DNA of 64,000 nucleotides from Anatilimnocola aggregata (lineage in GTDB: Bacteria > Planctomycetota > Planctomycetia > Pirellulales > Pirellulaceae), in assembly GCF_007747655.1 (NCBI RefSeq), contig NZ_CP036274.1, forward strand, positions 2,108,001 through 2,172,000, read 5' to 3'. The notes beneath the pieces are model-generated. The model was not told where the DNA came from. It searched no databases and saw only the letters and a list, made by a program, of their open reading frames with translations. Both the position numbers and the translations under genes were made by a program. Positions 42,301-51,011 of this stretch are shown here, piece by piece; position 1 is the stretch's first letter; the number at the start of each line of letters is the position of its first letter.

Positions 42301-45300
42301 CAAGCCCGTGATCGTCTGTTGAATCCCCGCACCGTTGTTGAACGGCGTAGTGGGGCGTGATGTTTGTGTGAATGCAGAGACGGGTAACGTCAGACCGCCC
42401 AAGCCTGTGACCGATGTTTCGCCCTGCGGTTGATAGGCAAAGCCGATATCCGTTGCCAGCAGAATGATGGGCAACGCACCGGCGCGAAAACCTGCACCGC
42501 CTAAACTGCCCGCGGCCGGCATCACAGAATTGGCAGCGTCGGCCGTGAAGGACGCAAAGGAGGGAACGTCACCGCTGCTGCCCGGATTGAGTTGCGTCGC
42601 CGCCAAACCTGCGCGGCCGCTATCAAGCACCGAGCCGTTGTTGTTGCCGTCGAATCCTCGTCCGGTCACGAGTTGATAGAGCGCTTCAATGTCGGTCTCA
42701 GGTCCATCGCCGCCGTATCCTGGTGTTGTGCGATTCAGCGCCGCTTGAATGGCGGTTAAATAGCCCGTGGTGCTGGCCGCCACGATAGGCTGATTCAGAG
42801 TGAACGGCCGTCCGGTCGCATATTCCGAAGCGAAGTTGGCATACTCTTCGAGACGTCCCACGCCAAAGCCAAGATCAATGCCTGGCAACGAAGTCTGCAA
42901 CTGCGAAATGATGCTGGGAAAGGCGGACCGAACGATCGGGCTGTTGTTCACAAAGCTGCCAGTGTCATCGAACAGCAGAAACACGTCCACCAGGTTCGTT
43001 AGCGCACCCGTATCTGGAAGCGTGAGACTTACCGTCTGCCGATGGCTCGCACCGATTGCCAGCGATGTCGTGATGCTCGGTGGGTTGACGTTGCCCACCG
43101 CGGGATTGCTGACTCCACTCGGCCAGAGAATACCGCCGACCGTAGTTGGCGAAGTTTGGGTGTAACCAGCAGAGATGATTTCGCGAACGATATATGCGCC
43201 TGGCGTCAGGTTGGTGAAAGTGTACGAGCCATCGGCCGACGTCATCGTGCTGGGTTCGTCAGCGTCATGGATGTCATCCCGGTCGAGGTCAACATAGATG
43301 GTTGCGCCACCCACTCCCATTTCACCTGCGTCGCGCACATGATTTCCGTTGGCGTCATCAAAACGGGTTCCATGGATTTCGTTGGCGCGATACACAGACG
43401 CAAAATCAACGCCCGACTGACCAGCAGCGGTGATTGTCACCACATGCTCCCGTTCGGCGGCCGGCGTGGCACTCAGAGTTGCTGGAACAACTTGCCGAAC
43501 GGAGTACGTGCCGCTGGCCAGATGCGTGAAGCTGTAAGTACCCGCCTCATCGACTCCCGGGGTGTAGTACAAATCGACGGATGTTTGAACCTCTGGCTCA
43601 CCGACGTCGAGTGTCGCACTGTTGTTGAGATCCAGATATACGGTGACTCCACCGAGGCCGCGCTCACCGGCGTCTCGCACTTGATCACGATCTGAATCAG
43701 CGAACACCACGCCACGAATGCTGGAATCCCTAATCTCGGCTTCACCAAAGTCGAGTCCACTGACGGTATCGCCACTACGCAGGGCAACTGTGCGAGAGTT
43801 CGTGAGCGGTGCTGTTGCCCGCCAGCCAGTGGTGGGCTGCACATAAATGGTGATAGTCCCAGGCAGAATGCCGGGTAGCGTGTACGAGCCATCTGCAGCC
43901 GAGGTCGCCTGGGGCTCGCCGACGCTCAAAAGCCGATCGGAATTGAGGTCCGCATAGACTGTCCAGCCTGCGAGGCCCGGATCAGTGAATTCGCCCGTCG
44001 TCGCATTGACGTTACGTATTCCGTTAGAGTTGATGTCGTTCCAAACAGTTCCGCGCAGCGATCCCGGTGTCGCAACTGCGATGTTGTAATTGGCGAAGTC
44101 AGGAGCAACCGACTCAGCACCAGAATAGACAACGACCGATTCGCTATCGCTAAAAGTGCTCGCTGCTTCCCAGCCGGTTGGCAGAACTTCGATCACTTGA
44201 TACTCGCCAACTTGCAGATCGGCAAACAAGTAGTTCCCCGCAGCGTCGGTGAGCGTCGTTGGCTCTGTTGCATCCGCGACTCGATTGCGATTCAAGTCGA
44301 GATAGATGGTCCAATTCGCGAGTCCGGGATCCAGATAGGCACCCGTGATCGTACTGACATCGCGCAGACTGTTGCGATTGAGATCATTCCAGACGGTTCC
44401 GCTAATCGATCCGTTGAGCGATGTGAAGTTGGCAAAGTCATCCGCCGTCGACACCTCACCACCATTGACTGCCACGGTTTGGCGGGAATCGAAAGTCGGC
44501 GATACGCTCCAACCGCTGGGTAAAACTTCGGTGACTTCGTAATCGCCAGCATCCAAACTAATGAACGCGTAGTTGCCGTCCGTATCGGTTACCGTAGAGA
44601 GTTCGCCGACATCCAGCGCACGATTATTGTTCGCGTCTAAAAAGACGGTCCAATCCGCGAGGCCAGGCTCGGTGAACTCACCGGTTGTTGGGTTCGTCTC
44701 ACGGACTCCATTGGCATTGGTGTCGTTCCAAATCACTCCCTGGATCGAACCGTTCGTCATACTGAAGTTGGCAAAGTCCTGCACCACTTGTTCGCGAGCG
44801 ACGACACTGGCAGTCTGCCGAATGTCAAAGCGGGAAGGAACATCCCAACCCGCAGGCAGAACCTCGGTCACCTCATAGTCATCCGGCGGCAATCCGACGA
44901 ACGAATAGCTGCCATCCGCCGCAGTGACCGTTGCTGGTTCGCCAGCGCCTAGCGCTCGATCATTATCAAGATCCAAGAATACGGTCCAACCAACGAGGCC
45001 CGGTTCTGTAAACGCGCCTGAGACTGGATCCGTTGCGCGGATGCTGTCTTGATCGAGATCGTTCCACACAGTCCCCACAATGTCGCCGCCGCTGAAGTTG
45101 AAAAAGTCAGCTTGGGTGCTTTGACCTTGAGTAACGATTACATCCTGGGAAACCGGAGCCGTCGCGGTCCAGCCACTTTGAACCACCTCACCGACACGGT
45201 ACGTATTGGGAACCAGGCGATTGATCCTGTAGTCACCGTCGACATTCGTGACTGCTGATGGCTCTTGCGTCCCCGCCGCATCGTTGTTCAACGTGCCGCT

Positions 45301-45576
45301 ATTGTCTAAGTCGAGATAAACCGTCCAGCCTGCGATGCCGTTCTCGCCGCCGTCGCGCACGCCGTTGGAATTGACGTCTTCGTAAACAGTGCCGCTCACG
45401 GCGGTGTTCGCCGTTCCTTGCAGAACATCGGCCACTAGCATGGCCAGCAGCGAACGCCCTTCCAAGTTTTCCAGCGACAGAAAGCGGCGGCGTTTGTTGT
45501 TGCGTGTGCTACTGGATTTCGAACCGCGATTCTTCTTGGGGCTGTTGGCCATCAACAGAGAGACTGGGGCGTTCAT
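39370..45576 (-). CDS. Giant multidomain secreted adhesin (SdrD-B, VWA-like, cadherin-like, propeller)
   Basis: From the ATG at 45576 (AGAGGAA ribosome site; an ATG 33 codons upstream is rejected) the product has 2068 residues. A basic stretch and FLSLENLEGRSLLAM at about residues 30-45 form a planctomycete LExLExR-LLA type N-terminal signal. Then come seven SdrD-B-like repeats (each GTVWNDLNxNxxRD...GWTVYLDLN), a VWA-like domain (VDVFLLFDDTGSF), an Ig-like segment, four cadherin/VCBS-type repeats (GVLSNDxDxD...GPSHGTLTLNxDGSFxYSP...NYNGxDSFxYxxNDG) and a C-terminal NHL-like propeller. The Asp-rich loops predict Ca2+ binding. It is probably an adhesion or matrix protein. No C-terminal sorting signal is obvious. 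Confidence 0.9.
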   Translation of the reverse strand: MNAPVSLLMANSPKKNRGSKSSSTRNNKRRRFLSLENLEGRSLLAMLVADVLQGTANTAVSGTVYEDVNSNGVRDGGENGIAGWTVYLDLDNSGTLNNDAAGTQEPSAVTNVDGDYRINRLVPNTYRVGEVVQSGWTATAPVSQDVIVTQGQSTQADFFNFSGGDIVGTVWNDLDQDSIRATDPVSGAFTEPGLVGWTVFLDLDNDRALGAGEPATVTAADGSYSFVGLPPDDYEVTEVLPAGWDVPSRFDIRQTASVVAREQVVQDFANFSMTNGSIQGVIWNDTNANGVRETNPTTGEFTEPGLADWTVFLDANNNRALDVGELSTVTDTDGNYAFISLDAGDYEVTEVLPSGWSVSPTFDSRQTVAVNGGEVSTADDFANFTSLNGSISGTVWNDLNRNSLRDVSTITGAYLDPGLANWTIYLDLNRNRVADATEPTTLTDAAGNYLFADLQVGEYQVIEVLPTGWEAASTFSDSESVVVYSGAESVAPDFANYNIAVATPGSLRGTVWNDINSNGIRNVNATTGEFTDPGLAGWTVYADLNSDRLLSVGEPQATSAADGSYTLPGILPGTITIYVQPTTGWRATAPLTNSRTVALRSGDTVSGLDFGEAEIRDSSIRGVVFADSDRDQVRDAGERGLGGVTVYLDLNNSATLDVGEPEVQTSVDLYYTPGVDEAGTYSFTHLASGTYSVRQVVPATLSATPAAEREHVVTITAAGQSGVDFASVYRANEIHGTRFDDANGNHVRDAGEMGVGGATIYVDLDRDDIHDADEPSTMTSADGSYTFTNLTPGAYIVREIISAGYTQTSPTTVGGILWPSGVSNPAVGNVNPPSITTSLAIGASHRQTVSLTLPDTGALTNLVDVFLLFDDTGSFVNNSPIVRSAFPSIISQLQTSLPGIDLGFGVGRLEEYANFASEYATGRPFTLNQPIVAASTTGYLTAIQAALNRTTPGYGGDGPETDIEALYQLVTGRGFDGNNNGSVLDSGRAGLAATQLNPGSSGDVPSFASFTADAANSVMPAAGSLGGAGFRAGALPIILLATDIGFAYQPQGETSVTGLGGLTLPVSAFTQTSRPTTPFNNGAGIQQTITGLNALGALVIGLGTNPQATIDPRQGLEAISKLTGATNQSTATIANGTADPIAPGDPLYFQIASGFGASVANGVTSAIQNAVTNVAVDIELQASDPRVRIVNHTGTLRGLSAGSTASFDFEFVGDGIPHRFDLQFVRAGTNVVLGSIPVVIGTPVPGDGYEFEDLEEGEIEYEDDFGAHASSIEVINVAPSFVSGGNVSVSEDSGLQSIVAWATAISAGPASELSQSVNFLVSNDSNSLFSVQPTVSADGTLNFTPAANAFGTATVIVQLHDNGGTANGGIDTSAVQTFTISLASVNDAPVATADSYATAENASLTIAVSGVLSNDTDIEGGKLTAVLATGPSHGTLTLNANGSFSYSPNANYNGTDSFTYKTNDGVADSNIVTVSLAVTPVNTAPLASVDSYTIAEDTQLSIITNGVLANDTDADSATLTAVLVAGPSHGTLTLNPDGSFAYSPTANYNGPDSFAYQANDGTLDSAITTVNLTVIAVNDAPIASGEVYSTAEDVLLAVMAGGVLSNDVDVDGNTLRAILVSGPSHGTLMLNPDGSFVYSPISNYNGADSFVYRANDGSADSNLITVSITVTPVNDPPVGVNDGYQTNQGIALPVPATTGVLANDREVDGDSLSAALSTNPANGTLVFNSNGSFTYTPRTGFSGIDSFAYLASDGLLNGNLVTVTIDVKTLPTTSDTKFIVVDATADQTFNYDAAGNLVVRHSLNKQAQESRGVAANKDGSVYWVVDKDGKVFVHDQSGRLLGQWQTKGIDKPEGIATNGTDLWIVDRETDRIFLFAGAAARRSGSVKATSNFALAVSNRDPFDVTTDGAHLWVVNNTNSVDKVFRYSLSGAWQGSWQIDATNRNPTGLTIDPNDVNHIWIVDSGTDRVYEYSSAVSRLSGQQSAALSFALNSADGNPQGIADPRQAIHLQHVDEQTLAAVATAHDVADDDVWTAALQAVMADQERNLRSAGGGIMQPAAKLQFRHRGR

Positions 45577-45685
45577 GGTGAATTCCTCTGACACAGGTGT
45601 AGAAAAGTGGGCATGGCGGCACTGACATGCTGAAAACGGAAGTACATTCGACACCCGAAGAATATTGAGAATCACTTTTTAAAAA

Positions 45686-45756
45686 TGCCGGGGTTGTTCC
45701 TATGTGCAATTTTTCGTGCCGGGGTTTCCCCGGCAGCCACTCTGGCGACCCCGGCA
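45686..45756. promoter_or_regulatory. Cluster of TGCCGGGG sites between divergent adhesin and histidine kinase genes
   Basis: TGCCGGGGTT occurs at 45686 and again 31 bp later at 45717. The second is also one arm of a palindrome (TGCCGGGG TTT CCCCGGCA, 45717-45735). A further inverted copy ACCCCGGCA lies at 45748-45756. No T run follows the hairpin on either strand, so it is not a standard terminator. The cluster could be an operator shared by the divergent genes. Confidence 0.5.
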
Positions 45757-45838
45757 TAGGGTGGAGATATGACCAGCCTCAGGGCGGTTACACTGAATTG
45801 CTTCCGCTGGCTATCCGACGCATTGCTGATCGAAACCC

Positions 45839-46747
45839 ATGCCCACGCGACAAAATCTCGAACTTGGCCGAATCCGACCGCTCCGGCTGTTCGTGATCAT
45901 CTTGATCTTGCTCTTCTCGATCGAAGTGTTGGTGATGTTGGTTCTGCCGTATCTGTTGCCCATCAGCGGAACTAAGCTTGTCGAAGCGCTCGTTGATGCA
46001 TTTTTATTGACGGGGGTGCTCGCGCCGTTGCTGTGGTACTTGATTGTCAAACCACTGCAAAAGCTCGCGGCGACCCGGCAACGACTCTTGGCTTTCGCAC
46101 TGTCGGCGCAAGAGGATGAGCGCGGTCGCATCGCGCGAGATTTGCACGACAGTCTTGGCCAGGCCTTAACCGGTCTGATGATTGGCTTGCGGACGATCGA
46201 AGGCTCTTCACAGGAAGAAGCCGTTCAACTGCAAGCCCGCGAATTACGGCGGATTGGCAGCGATATGCACGATGAAGTTCGCCGCCTCGCCCGCGGCTTA
46301 CGGCCGGCTGTGCTGGATGACTTGGGCTTGGTTCCCGCGCTTGAACGCTATGTGGCTGATCTCGGGGCCGCACATCAGATCGCTGCTAAGTTCGAACGCG
46401 ACTGCCAAGAGGGGATCAAGCTTCCCGCGGATGTGCAAACGGCCGTTTATCGAATCGTGCAGGAAGCTGCAACGAACGCGGTGCGACATGGCAAGTCACA
46501 TCATGTACAAGTCAAATTGAGTTGCTCTCCCGCGGAAGTGACCATTGCAATTTGCGATGACGGGGTAGGCTTCAGTGTATCCAAGGCGCTCCGCTCTGGT
46601 CAGGACAATTGTCCCTTCGGCCTGCTGAGTATTCACGAGCGTGCCAGCTTGTTGGGGGGCGAGGCCGCAATTACTTCTCGCCCTGGTCAGGGAACTCAAG
46701 TGAAGGCAAGTTTTCCTCTGCAACGGACGGTGGCGAACCATGGCTAA
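45839..46747 (+). CDS. Membrane sensor histidine kinase, NarX/HisKA_3 type
   Basis: The 302-residue protein has two membrane helices (about residues 17-40 and 53-73) with almost no loop between them, so it probably senses within the membrane or through a partner. The phosphoacceptor motif RIARDLHDSLGQALTG puts the active His at 103. The ATPase part shows EAATNAVRHGKS (N box), ICDDGVGF (G1), FGLLSIHERASLLGG and SRPGQGTQV (G2). It overlaps the response-regulator gene by 8 bp and is surely its cognate kinase. Confidence 0.93.
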   Translation: MPTRQNLELGRIRPLRLFVIILILLFSIEVLVMLVLPYLLPISGTKLVEALVDAFLLTGVLAPLLWYLIVKPLQKLAATRQRLLAFALSAQEDERGRIARDLHDSLGQALTGLMIGLRTIEGSSQEEAVQLQARELRRIGSDMHDEVRRLARGLRPAVLDDLGLVPALERYVADLGAAHQIAAKFERDCQEGIKLPADVQTAVYRIVQEAATNAVRHGKSHHVQVKLSCSPAEVTIAICDDGVGFSVSKALRSGQDNCPFGLLSIHERASLLGGEAAITSRPGQGTQVKASFPLQRTVANHG

Positions 46748-47408
46748 AATTCGCGTGTTGGTGGCAGACGACCATGCTGTGCTCCGCAGCGGGTTGAAGC
46801 TACTGATCAATTCACAGTCCGACATGCAGGTTGTCGGCGAGGCGGGAAGTCACGAAGAAGCGCTGCGCAAATCGCGCGAACTCAAGCCAGACGTGTTGAC
46901 TCTCGATCTGACGATGCCTGGTGGGACCGCCACAAAAGTGATCGAAACGCTGTCGCGTGAGTGCCCCGCAACCAGGATAGTCGTGCTCACGATGCACGAT
47001 GACGCCGCGTATTTTCGCGTGGCGATGGCCGCCGGTGCGTTTGGTTACGTGGTGAAACAATCGGCAGATACAGAGTTGCTCGATGCGATCCGCTGCGTGG
47101 CACGTGGGAAGATCTATACGCACGTGCAACTCGCCACGGCTTCCGATCGGCCTGCAGTCATGCTTGTTCCGCCGAACGGACCGACAAACTTGCTCAGCAG
47201 CCTCAGTGAGCGCGAACGGGAAGTGCTGACGATGGTCGCGCAAGGTCACACGAATCAAGCAGTGGCCGATCGGCTCGATCTGAGTGTCAAAACAGTGGAA
47301 TCGTATCGCGCTCGCCTGATGACCAAGTTAGGTCTTCACAACCGTGCCGAACTCACCCAACTCGCCATGGAAGCCGGCTTGCTCGCTGGTAGTGGGGGGC
47401 AAGATTGA
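46740..47408 (+). CDS. NarL/FixJ-type response regulator
   Basis: The 222-residue protein has a receiver domain with acidic pocket (VADDH) and phosphoacceptor Asp56 (LTLDLTMPGG), the switch residue in VVLTMHDD, and Lys in YVVKQSAD. A LuxR-type helix-turn-helix follows (LSEREREVLTMVAQGHTNQAVADRL...VKTVESYRARLMTKLGL). The 45-residue linker is longer than usual and Pro/Ala-rich. It is translated together with the upstream kinase. Its targets are unknown; the divergent adhesin gene is one candidate by position. Confidence 0.93.
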   Translation: MAKIRVLVADDHAVLRSGLKLLINSQSDMQVVGEAGSHEEALRKSRELKPDVLTLDLTMPGGTATKVIETLSRECPATRIVVLTMHDDAAYFRVAMAAGAFGYVVKQSADTELLDAIRCVARGKIYTHVQLATASDRPAVMLVPPNGPTNLLSSLSEREREVLTMVAQGHTNQAVADRLDLSVKTVESYRARLMTKLGLHNRAELTQLAMEAGLLAGSGGQD

Positions 47409-47508
47409 GTCCGCCTTGCCTCGCTTACTGATTCAACAAGTTCTCGATCAAATCCTTGGCTTCACTCGATGGCCATTCGCCAACAATTCACCATAGCAAT
47501 GTTTCGCA

Positions 47509-48984
47509 ATGCACTTAATGTTACCAGCTAAACTTCCAACCTTTCTGGATCCGCGCACGCTGCGAGGTCGTGTTACGCTCGTTTTGAATGGAACTCTGAT
47601 TATTCTGCTCGGCCTATTTTTATTCATCGACTTTCAACGCGACTTCGCCGACCGCTTACGTTTAATGCGAACGGCACTCGACGAACAAGCGAGACTAATC
47701 GAACCAGGCATCTTCGAGCATTTGGCAATTAGCCGGGATTCCGCACAAGAATTCCTGAATGCGACCCATCTTCGTATGAACGACGTTGAGCACAGCCGGC
47801 ATTGGATCGCTGTTCACACTCCTCAGGAGTGGCTAACGATCGGAGTTCCGGAACCCCTCCAGGTCTCCGTTGCGTCGTCCTTGAACAAGGTTTCTCGCGG
47901 TGAACTGAAGCTGGAAGAAGCTTTCGACGGAGAGTTTCTGGTAGGAAGTCATTCAGGCTCCGATTTCGAGATCCTCGTTGCAGAAACCTACCAGGAAGTT
48001 GAGGCGGGCATTTGGTCAGACCTGCGCCGACATACCTGGGGAGTTGGACTGATTCTGTTAGTGGGAATTGCCACCTTGAATCTGGTGATGAACGCGGGCT
48101 TTCTCGGTCCTTTAAACAGCCTGGCAGTTGCCGCCCGCGCTGTTGGGAAGGGCGATTTTGGCTCGAAGATCCAGACCGTGGGAATTCGAGAGCTGGATTA
48201 CTTAGGCGCAGCATTCAACGGCATGAGGGAGCAACTCGCCGATGTTGAAAAGAACCGGGCAACGCAAATGCACACTGCTCGCCTGATTCAGGAACATTTA
48301 CTTCCCAAATCCGTCTCAGTGGCCGGCTTCAAGGTTGCGTACTTGTTTCGGCCGACGGAGGCAATTGGTGGCGATTACTTCGACATTCTGCCGCTAAAGC
48401 ACGGTGGTTCCATCATTGCAATTGCGGATGCTTCTGGGCATGGTGTACCCGCTGCACTCGTTGCGGCCATTGTCAAAGTGCTGCTGCTCGATGCCGTCGA
48501 ATATATCTCGGACCCAGCGAAGATCTTGAGGCTTATCGACAAGCGGATCAACAGTCTCGATATACCCGAGGCTTTCGTGACCATGCAGCTGGTCCGCTTG
48601 TTTCCCGGAACTGAATACATTGACTATGCCAGCGCCGGGCATATTTCGGCCTGGATCATCCAAGACCAAATTCACTGTCTTGCCTTGCCATCCACTGGGC
48701 CCCTTCTCGGCGCGGGAATCGATGTAGGTTGGCAAACCGAACGTGTCGCGTTTCAAAATGGGAATCGTTTACTGCTGCTGACTGATGGAGTGATTGAGGC
48801 CTCACTTCCCGAAGGCGACGCCTTTGGTGAAGCAAGGTTGTGCGAGACGTTGAGAGGGTCCATTTCGGCCGGACCCGACGAAGCTCTGGGACGACTGCAC
48901 CAGCAACTGCAAAAGCATATGAACGGTCAGGAATGTATCGACGACGTCAGCGTCATCCTGGTAGATCCCATTCAGTCAACGTAG
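47509..48984 (+). CDS. Membrane SpoIIE/RsbU-type PP2C phosphatase with HAMP domain
   Basis: The 491-residue protein has one membrane helix at about residues 18-42, a periplasmic sensor region (43-170), a second helix (GVGLILLVGIATLNLVM), a HAMP linker, and a C-terminal PP2C domain (from about 280). The last has the metal-binding blocks PTEAIGGDYFDILPL, IAIADASGHGVPAALVAAIV, LLLLTDGVIEA and CIDDVSVILV. Such enzymes dephosphorylate anti-sigma-factor antagonists in partner-switching systems. No antagonist or anti-sigma gene is adjacent. The codons at 47509 and 47518 are both possible starts. It lies 100 bp after the two-component pair. Confidence 0.9.
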   Translation: MHLMLPAKLPTFLDPRTLRGRVTLVLNGTLIILLGLFLFIDFQRDFADRLRLMRTALDEQARLIEPGIFEHLAISRDSAQEFLNATHLRMNDVEHSRHWIAVHTPQEWLTIGVPEPLQVSVASSLNKVSRGELKLEEAFDGEFLVGSHSGSDFEILVAETYQEVEAGIWSDLRRHTWGVGLILLVGIATLNLVMNAGFLGPLNSLAVAARAVGKGDFGSKIQTVGIRELDYLGAAFNGMREQLADVEKNRATQMHTARLIQEHLLPKSVSVAGFKVAYLFRPTEAIGGDYFDILPLKHGGSIIAIADASGHGVPAALVAAIVKVLLLDAVEYISDPAKILRLIDKRINSLDIPEAFVTMQLVRLFPGTEYIDYASAGHISAWIIQDQIHCLALPSTGPLLGAGIDVGWQTERVAFQNGNRLLLLTDGVIEASLPEGDAFGEARLCETLRGSISAGPDEALGRLHQQLQKHMNGQECIDDVSVILVDPIQST

Positions 48985-49029
48985 GTCATGAACTTAGCTC
49001 GGCGCAGCCCCGAATAGCCAACAGAAAGA

Positions 49030-50997
49030 ATGACTTTGCCAAATTCACCTGCCCCCAGTCCAACTTCTTCCCTCTCACCCACAGCTGCGAAGGCTTCGCC
49101 GCCGGTCTTTAGTGCCATCGCGACCGCCATTTGTGCAGCGCTCGGAATTGCTGGCGCTGTTTTCAACTCGCTGGATTTTTCTGGCGCGCCGATGTGGTCA
49201 ATCGCAGCCTGTGTGAGTGCTTATCTGGCTGGCGGGCTTGGGCCGACCGCGAATGCACTGGCTGCGTTGCGGAAACGCGAGCTCAATGTCGATCTGCTCA
49301 TGATTCTCGCCGCGATCGGTGCAGCCACGATCGGCGATTGGCTCGAAGGGGTGGTACTGCTCTTCCTGTTCTCGCTGAGCGGCACGCTGGAAGCGTTTGC
49401 CATGTATCGGACGACCCGCTCGATCGAGTCGCTCATTCAATTGCGACCACGCGAGGCCATGCTAGTGCGACCAGGCGTTGTCGACGACGAGCGCGTCGCG
49501 GTCGAATCGCTACAAATCGGCGATGTGATTCGGGTCCGACCCGGCGAACGCTTTGCCGTCGACGGTATGATAACGGAGGGAGAGACCTGGGCTGACGAAG
49601 CGACGTTGACTGGCGAGAGCGAGCCAATCCACAAACCGCTTGGCGCGACGGTGTTCTCCGGCACGATCAATGGACAGGGTAGTGTGCAAGTGCGAATGAC
49701 GAAGGCGGTCGCAGACACGACGCTGGAGCGAATCGTCAAGATGGTGCAGGAATCGCAGGCACAAAAGACGCCGACGCAACGCTTTGTCGAGTCCTGGCAG
49801 CAACCGTACGTTGTCGGTGTCCTGCTCGTTGCAACGCTGGTGTTCGTAGGGGCCAAGCTCATACATACCGCCAGTTGGTACGACGCGTTTTATCATGCAA
49901 TGGTGATGCTCGTCGCAGCTTCGCCTTGTGCGGTGGTGGTCAGTGCGCCCGCGGTTTTACTCTCGGCAATTGCCCGCGCTGGTCGGCACGGCGTGCTGTT
50001 TAAAGGGGGCGTGCATCTGGAGTCGTTGGGGCAGGTCGATGTGATTGCCTTCGACAAGACTGGGACAGTCACGATCGGCAAACCAGGTGTCACGGAGATT
50101 TGGACTCCGCTGGGTGTCGATGTCGCGCGGCTGCTCTGTCTCGCCGCGACCGTTGAGCAACGTAGCGAACATCCGTTAGGAGTGCCGGTGGTCGCTGAAG
50201 TCCGCAAGCGCGGCGTGGCTCTTTCTGATTCGCCGCTGGGTGATTTTCACAGCCACACGGGACTTGGTGTGCATGCTCGGATTGATGGAATCTGGGTTGG
50301 AGCGGGCCGAGAGGGACTGTTCGAGACGCATGGTATTGCGATTCCTGCAGTGCTCGCCGAACAAGCGCAGCGCATTCGCGAAGCCGGGCAGACGGCTTTG
50401 CTAATCGTGACCGATCAGGAATCGCTCTGCGGCGTCATCGGCGTAGCCGATCAGATCCGTCCGGAAGCGACGGCGACCATGGATGCGCTGAAGCACTTAG
50501 GAATTCGCAAGATCGTAATTCTGACTGGCGATCATGAGCGAGTGGCCCGCTCGATTGCAGCCACGCTGCATGCCGACGAAGTGCGCGCGGGCTTGATGCC
50601 CGATCAAAAGGTCGTTGAACTGCGCCGGCTCGCCGAATATGGCGGAATGGTGGCCATGGTGGGTGATGGCGTCAACGATGCACCTGCGTTGGCAGCAGCG
50701 AGCGTGGGAATTGCGATGGGAGGTGCTGGGACAGACGTCGCGTTGGAAGTGGCCGATGTAGTGTTGATGCGCGACGACTTGCGAGCACTGCCGCTGGCTG
50801 TTTGGATTAGCCACCTGGCCCGCAGACGAGTTCGCCAAAACATGATCTTCGCGTTCTCGATGATCGCTGTGCTGGTAATTTCAACGTTCTTCGATCTGCC
50901 CCTGTGGCTAGGCGTGCTGGGGCACGAAGGAAGCACCGTGATCGTGGTATTCAACGGATTGCGAATTTTGTGGGAGAAAACACCGAAGTTCTCTTGA
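49030..50997 (+). CDS. P1B-type heavy-metal ATPase (Zn/Cd/Pb type)
   Basis: The 655-residue pump has membrane helix 6 motif SPC at residues 298-300, actuator TGES (LTGESEPIHKP), phosphorylation site DKTGT at 342-346, nucleotide-domain SEHPLG, and hinge GDGVNDAP at 545-552. The SPC motif, in place of CPC, points to divalent ions such as Zn2+, Cd2+ or Pb2+. The N-terminal ~30 residues are a Pro/Ser/Ala-rich tail with no CxxC metal-binding domain, and no His-rich stretch is present. The pump should export metal from the cytoplasm. It lies 45 bp after the phosphatase gene on the same strand; the small cytochrome gene converges on it. Confidence 0.93.
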   Translation: MTLPNSPAPSPTSSLSPTAAKASPPVFSAIATAICAALGIAGAVFNSLDFSGAPMWSIAACVSAYLAGGLGPTANALAALRKRELNVDLLMILAAIGAATIGDWLEGVVLLFLFSLSGTLEAFAMYRTTRSIESLIQLRPREAMLVRPGVVDDERVAVESLQIGDVIRVRPGERFAVDGMITEGETWADEATLTGESEPIHKPLGATVFSGTINGQGSVQVRMTKAVADTTLERIVKMVQESQAQKTPTQRFVESWQQPYVVGVLLVATLVFVGAKLIHTASWYDAFYHAMVMLVAASPCAVVVSAPAVLLSAIARAGRHGVLFKGGVHLESLGQVDVIAFDKTGTVTIGKPGVTEIWTPLGVDVARLLCLAATVEQRSEHPLGVPVVAEVRKRGVALSDSPLGDFHSHTGLGVHARIDGIWVGAGREGLFETHGIAIPAVLAEQAQRIREAGQTALLIVTDQESLCGVIGVADQIRPEATATMDALKHLGIRKIVILTGDHERVARSIAATLHADEVRAGLMPDQKVVELRRLAEYGGMVAMVGDGVNDAPALAAASVGIAMGGAGTDVALEVADVVLMRDDLRALPLAVWISHLARRRVRQNMIFAFSMIAVLVISTFFDLPLWLGVLGHEGSTVIVVFNGLRILWEKTPKFS

Positions 50998-51011
50998 GCC
51001 CGCGAGAGCGA

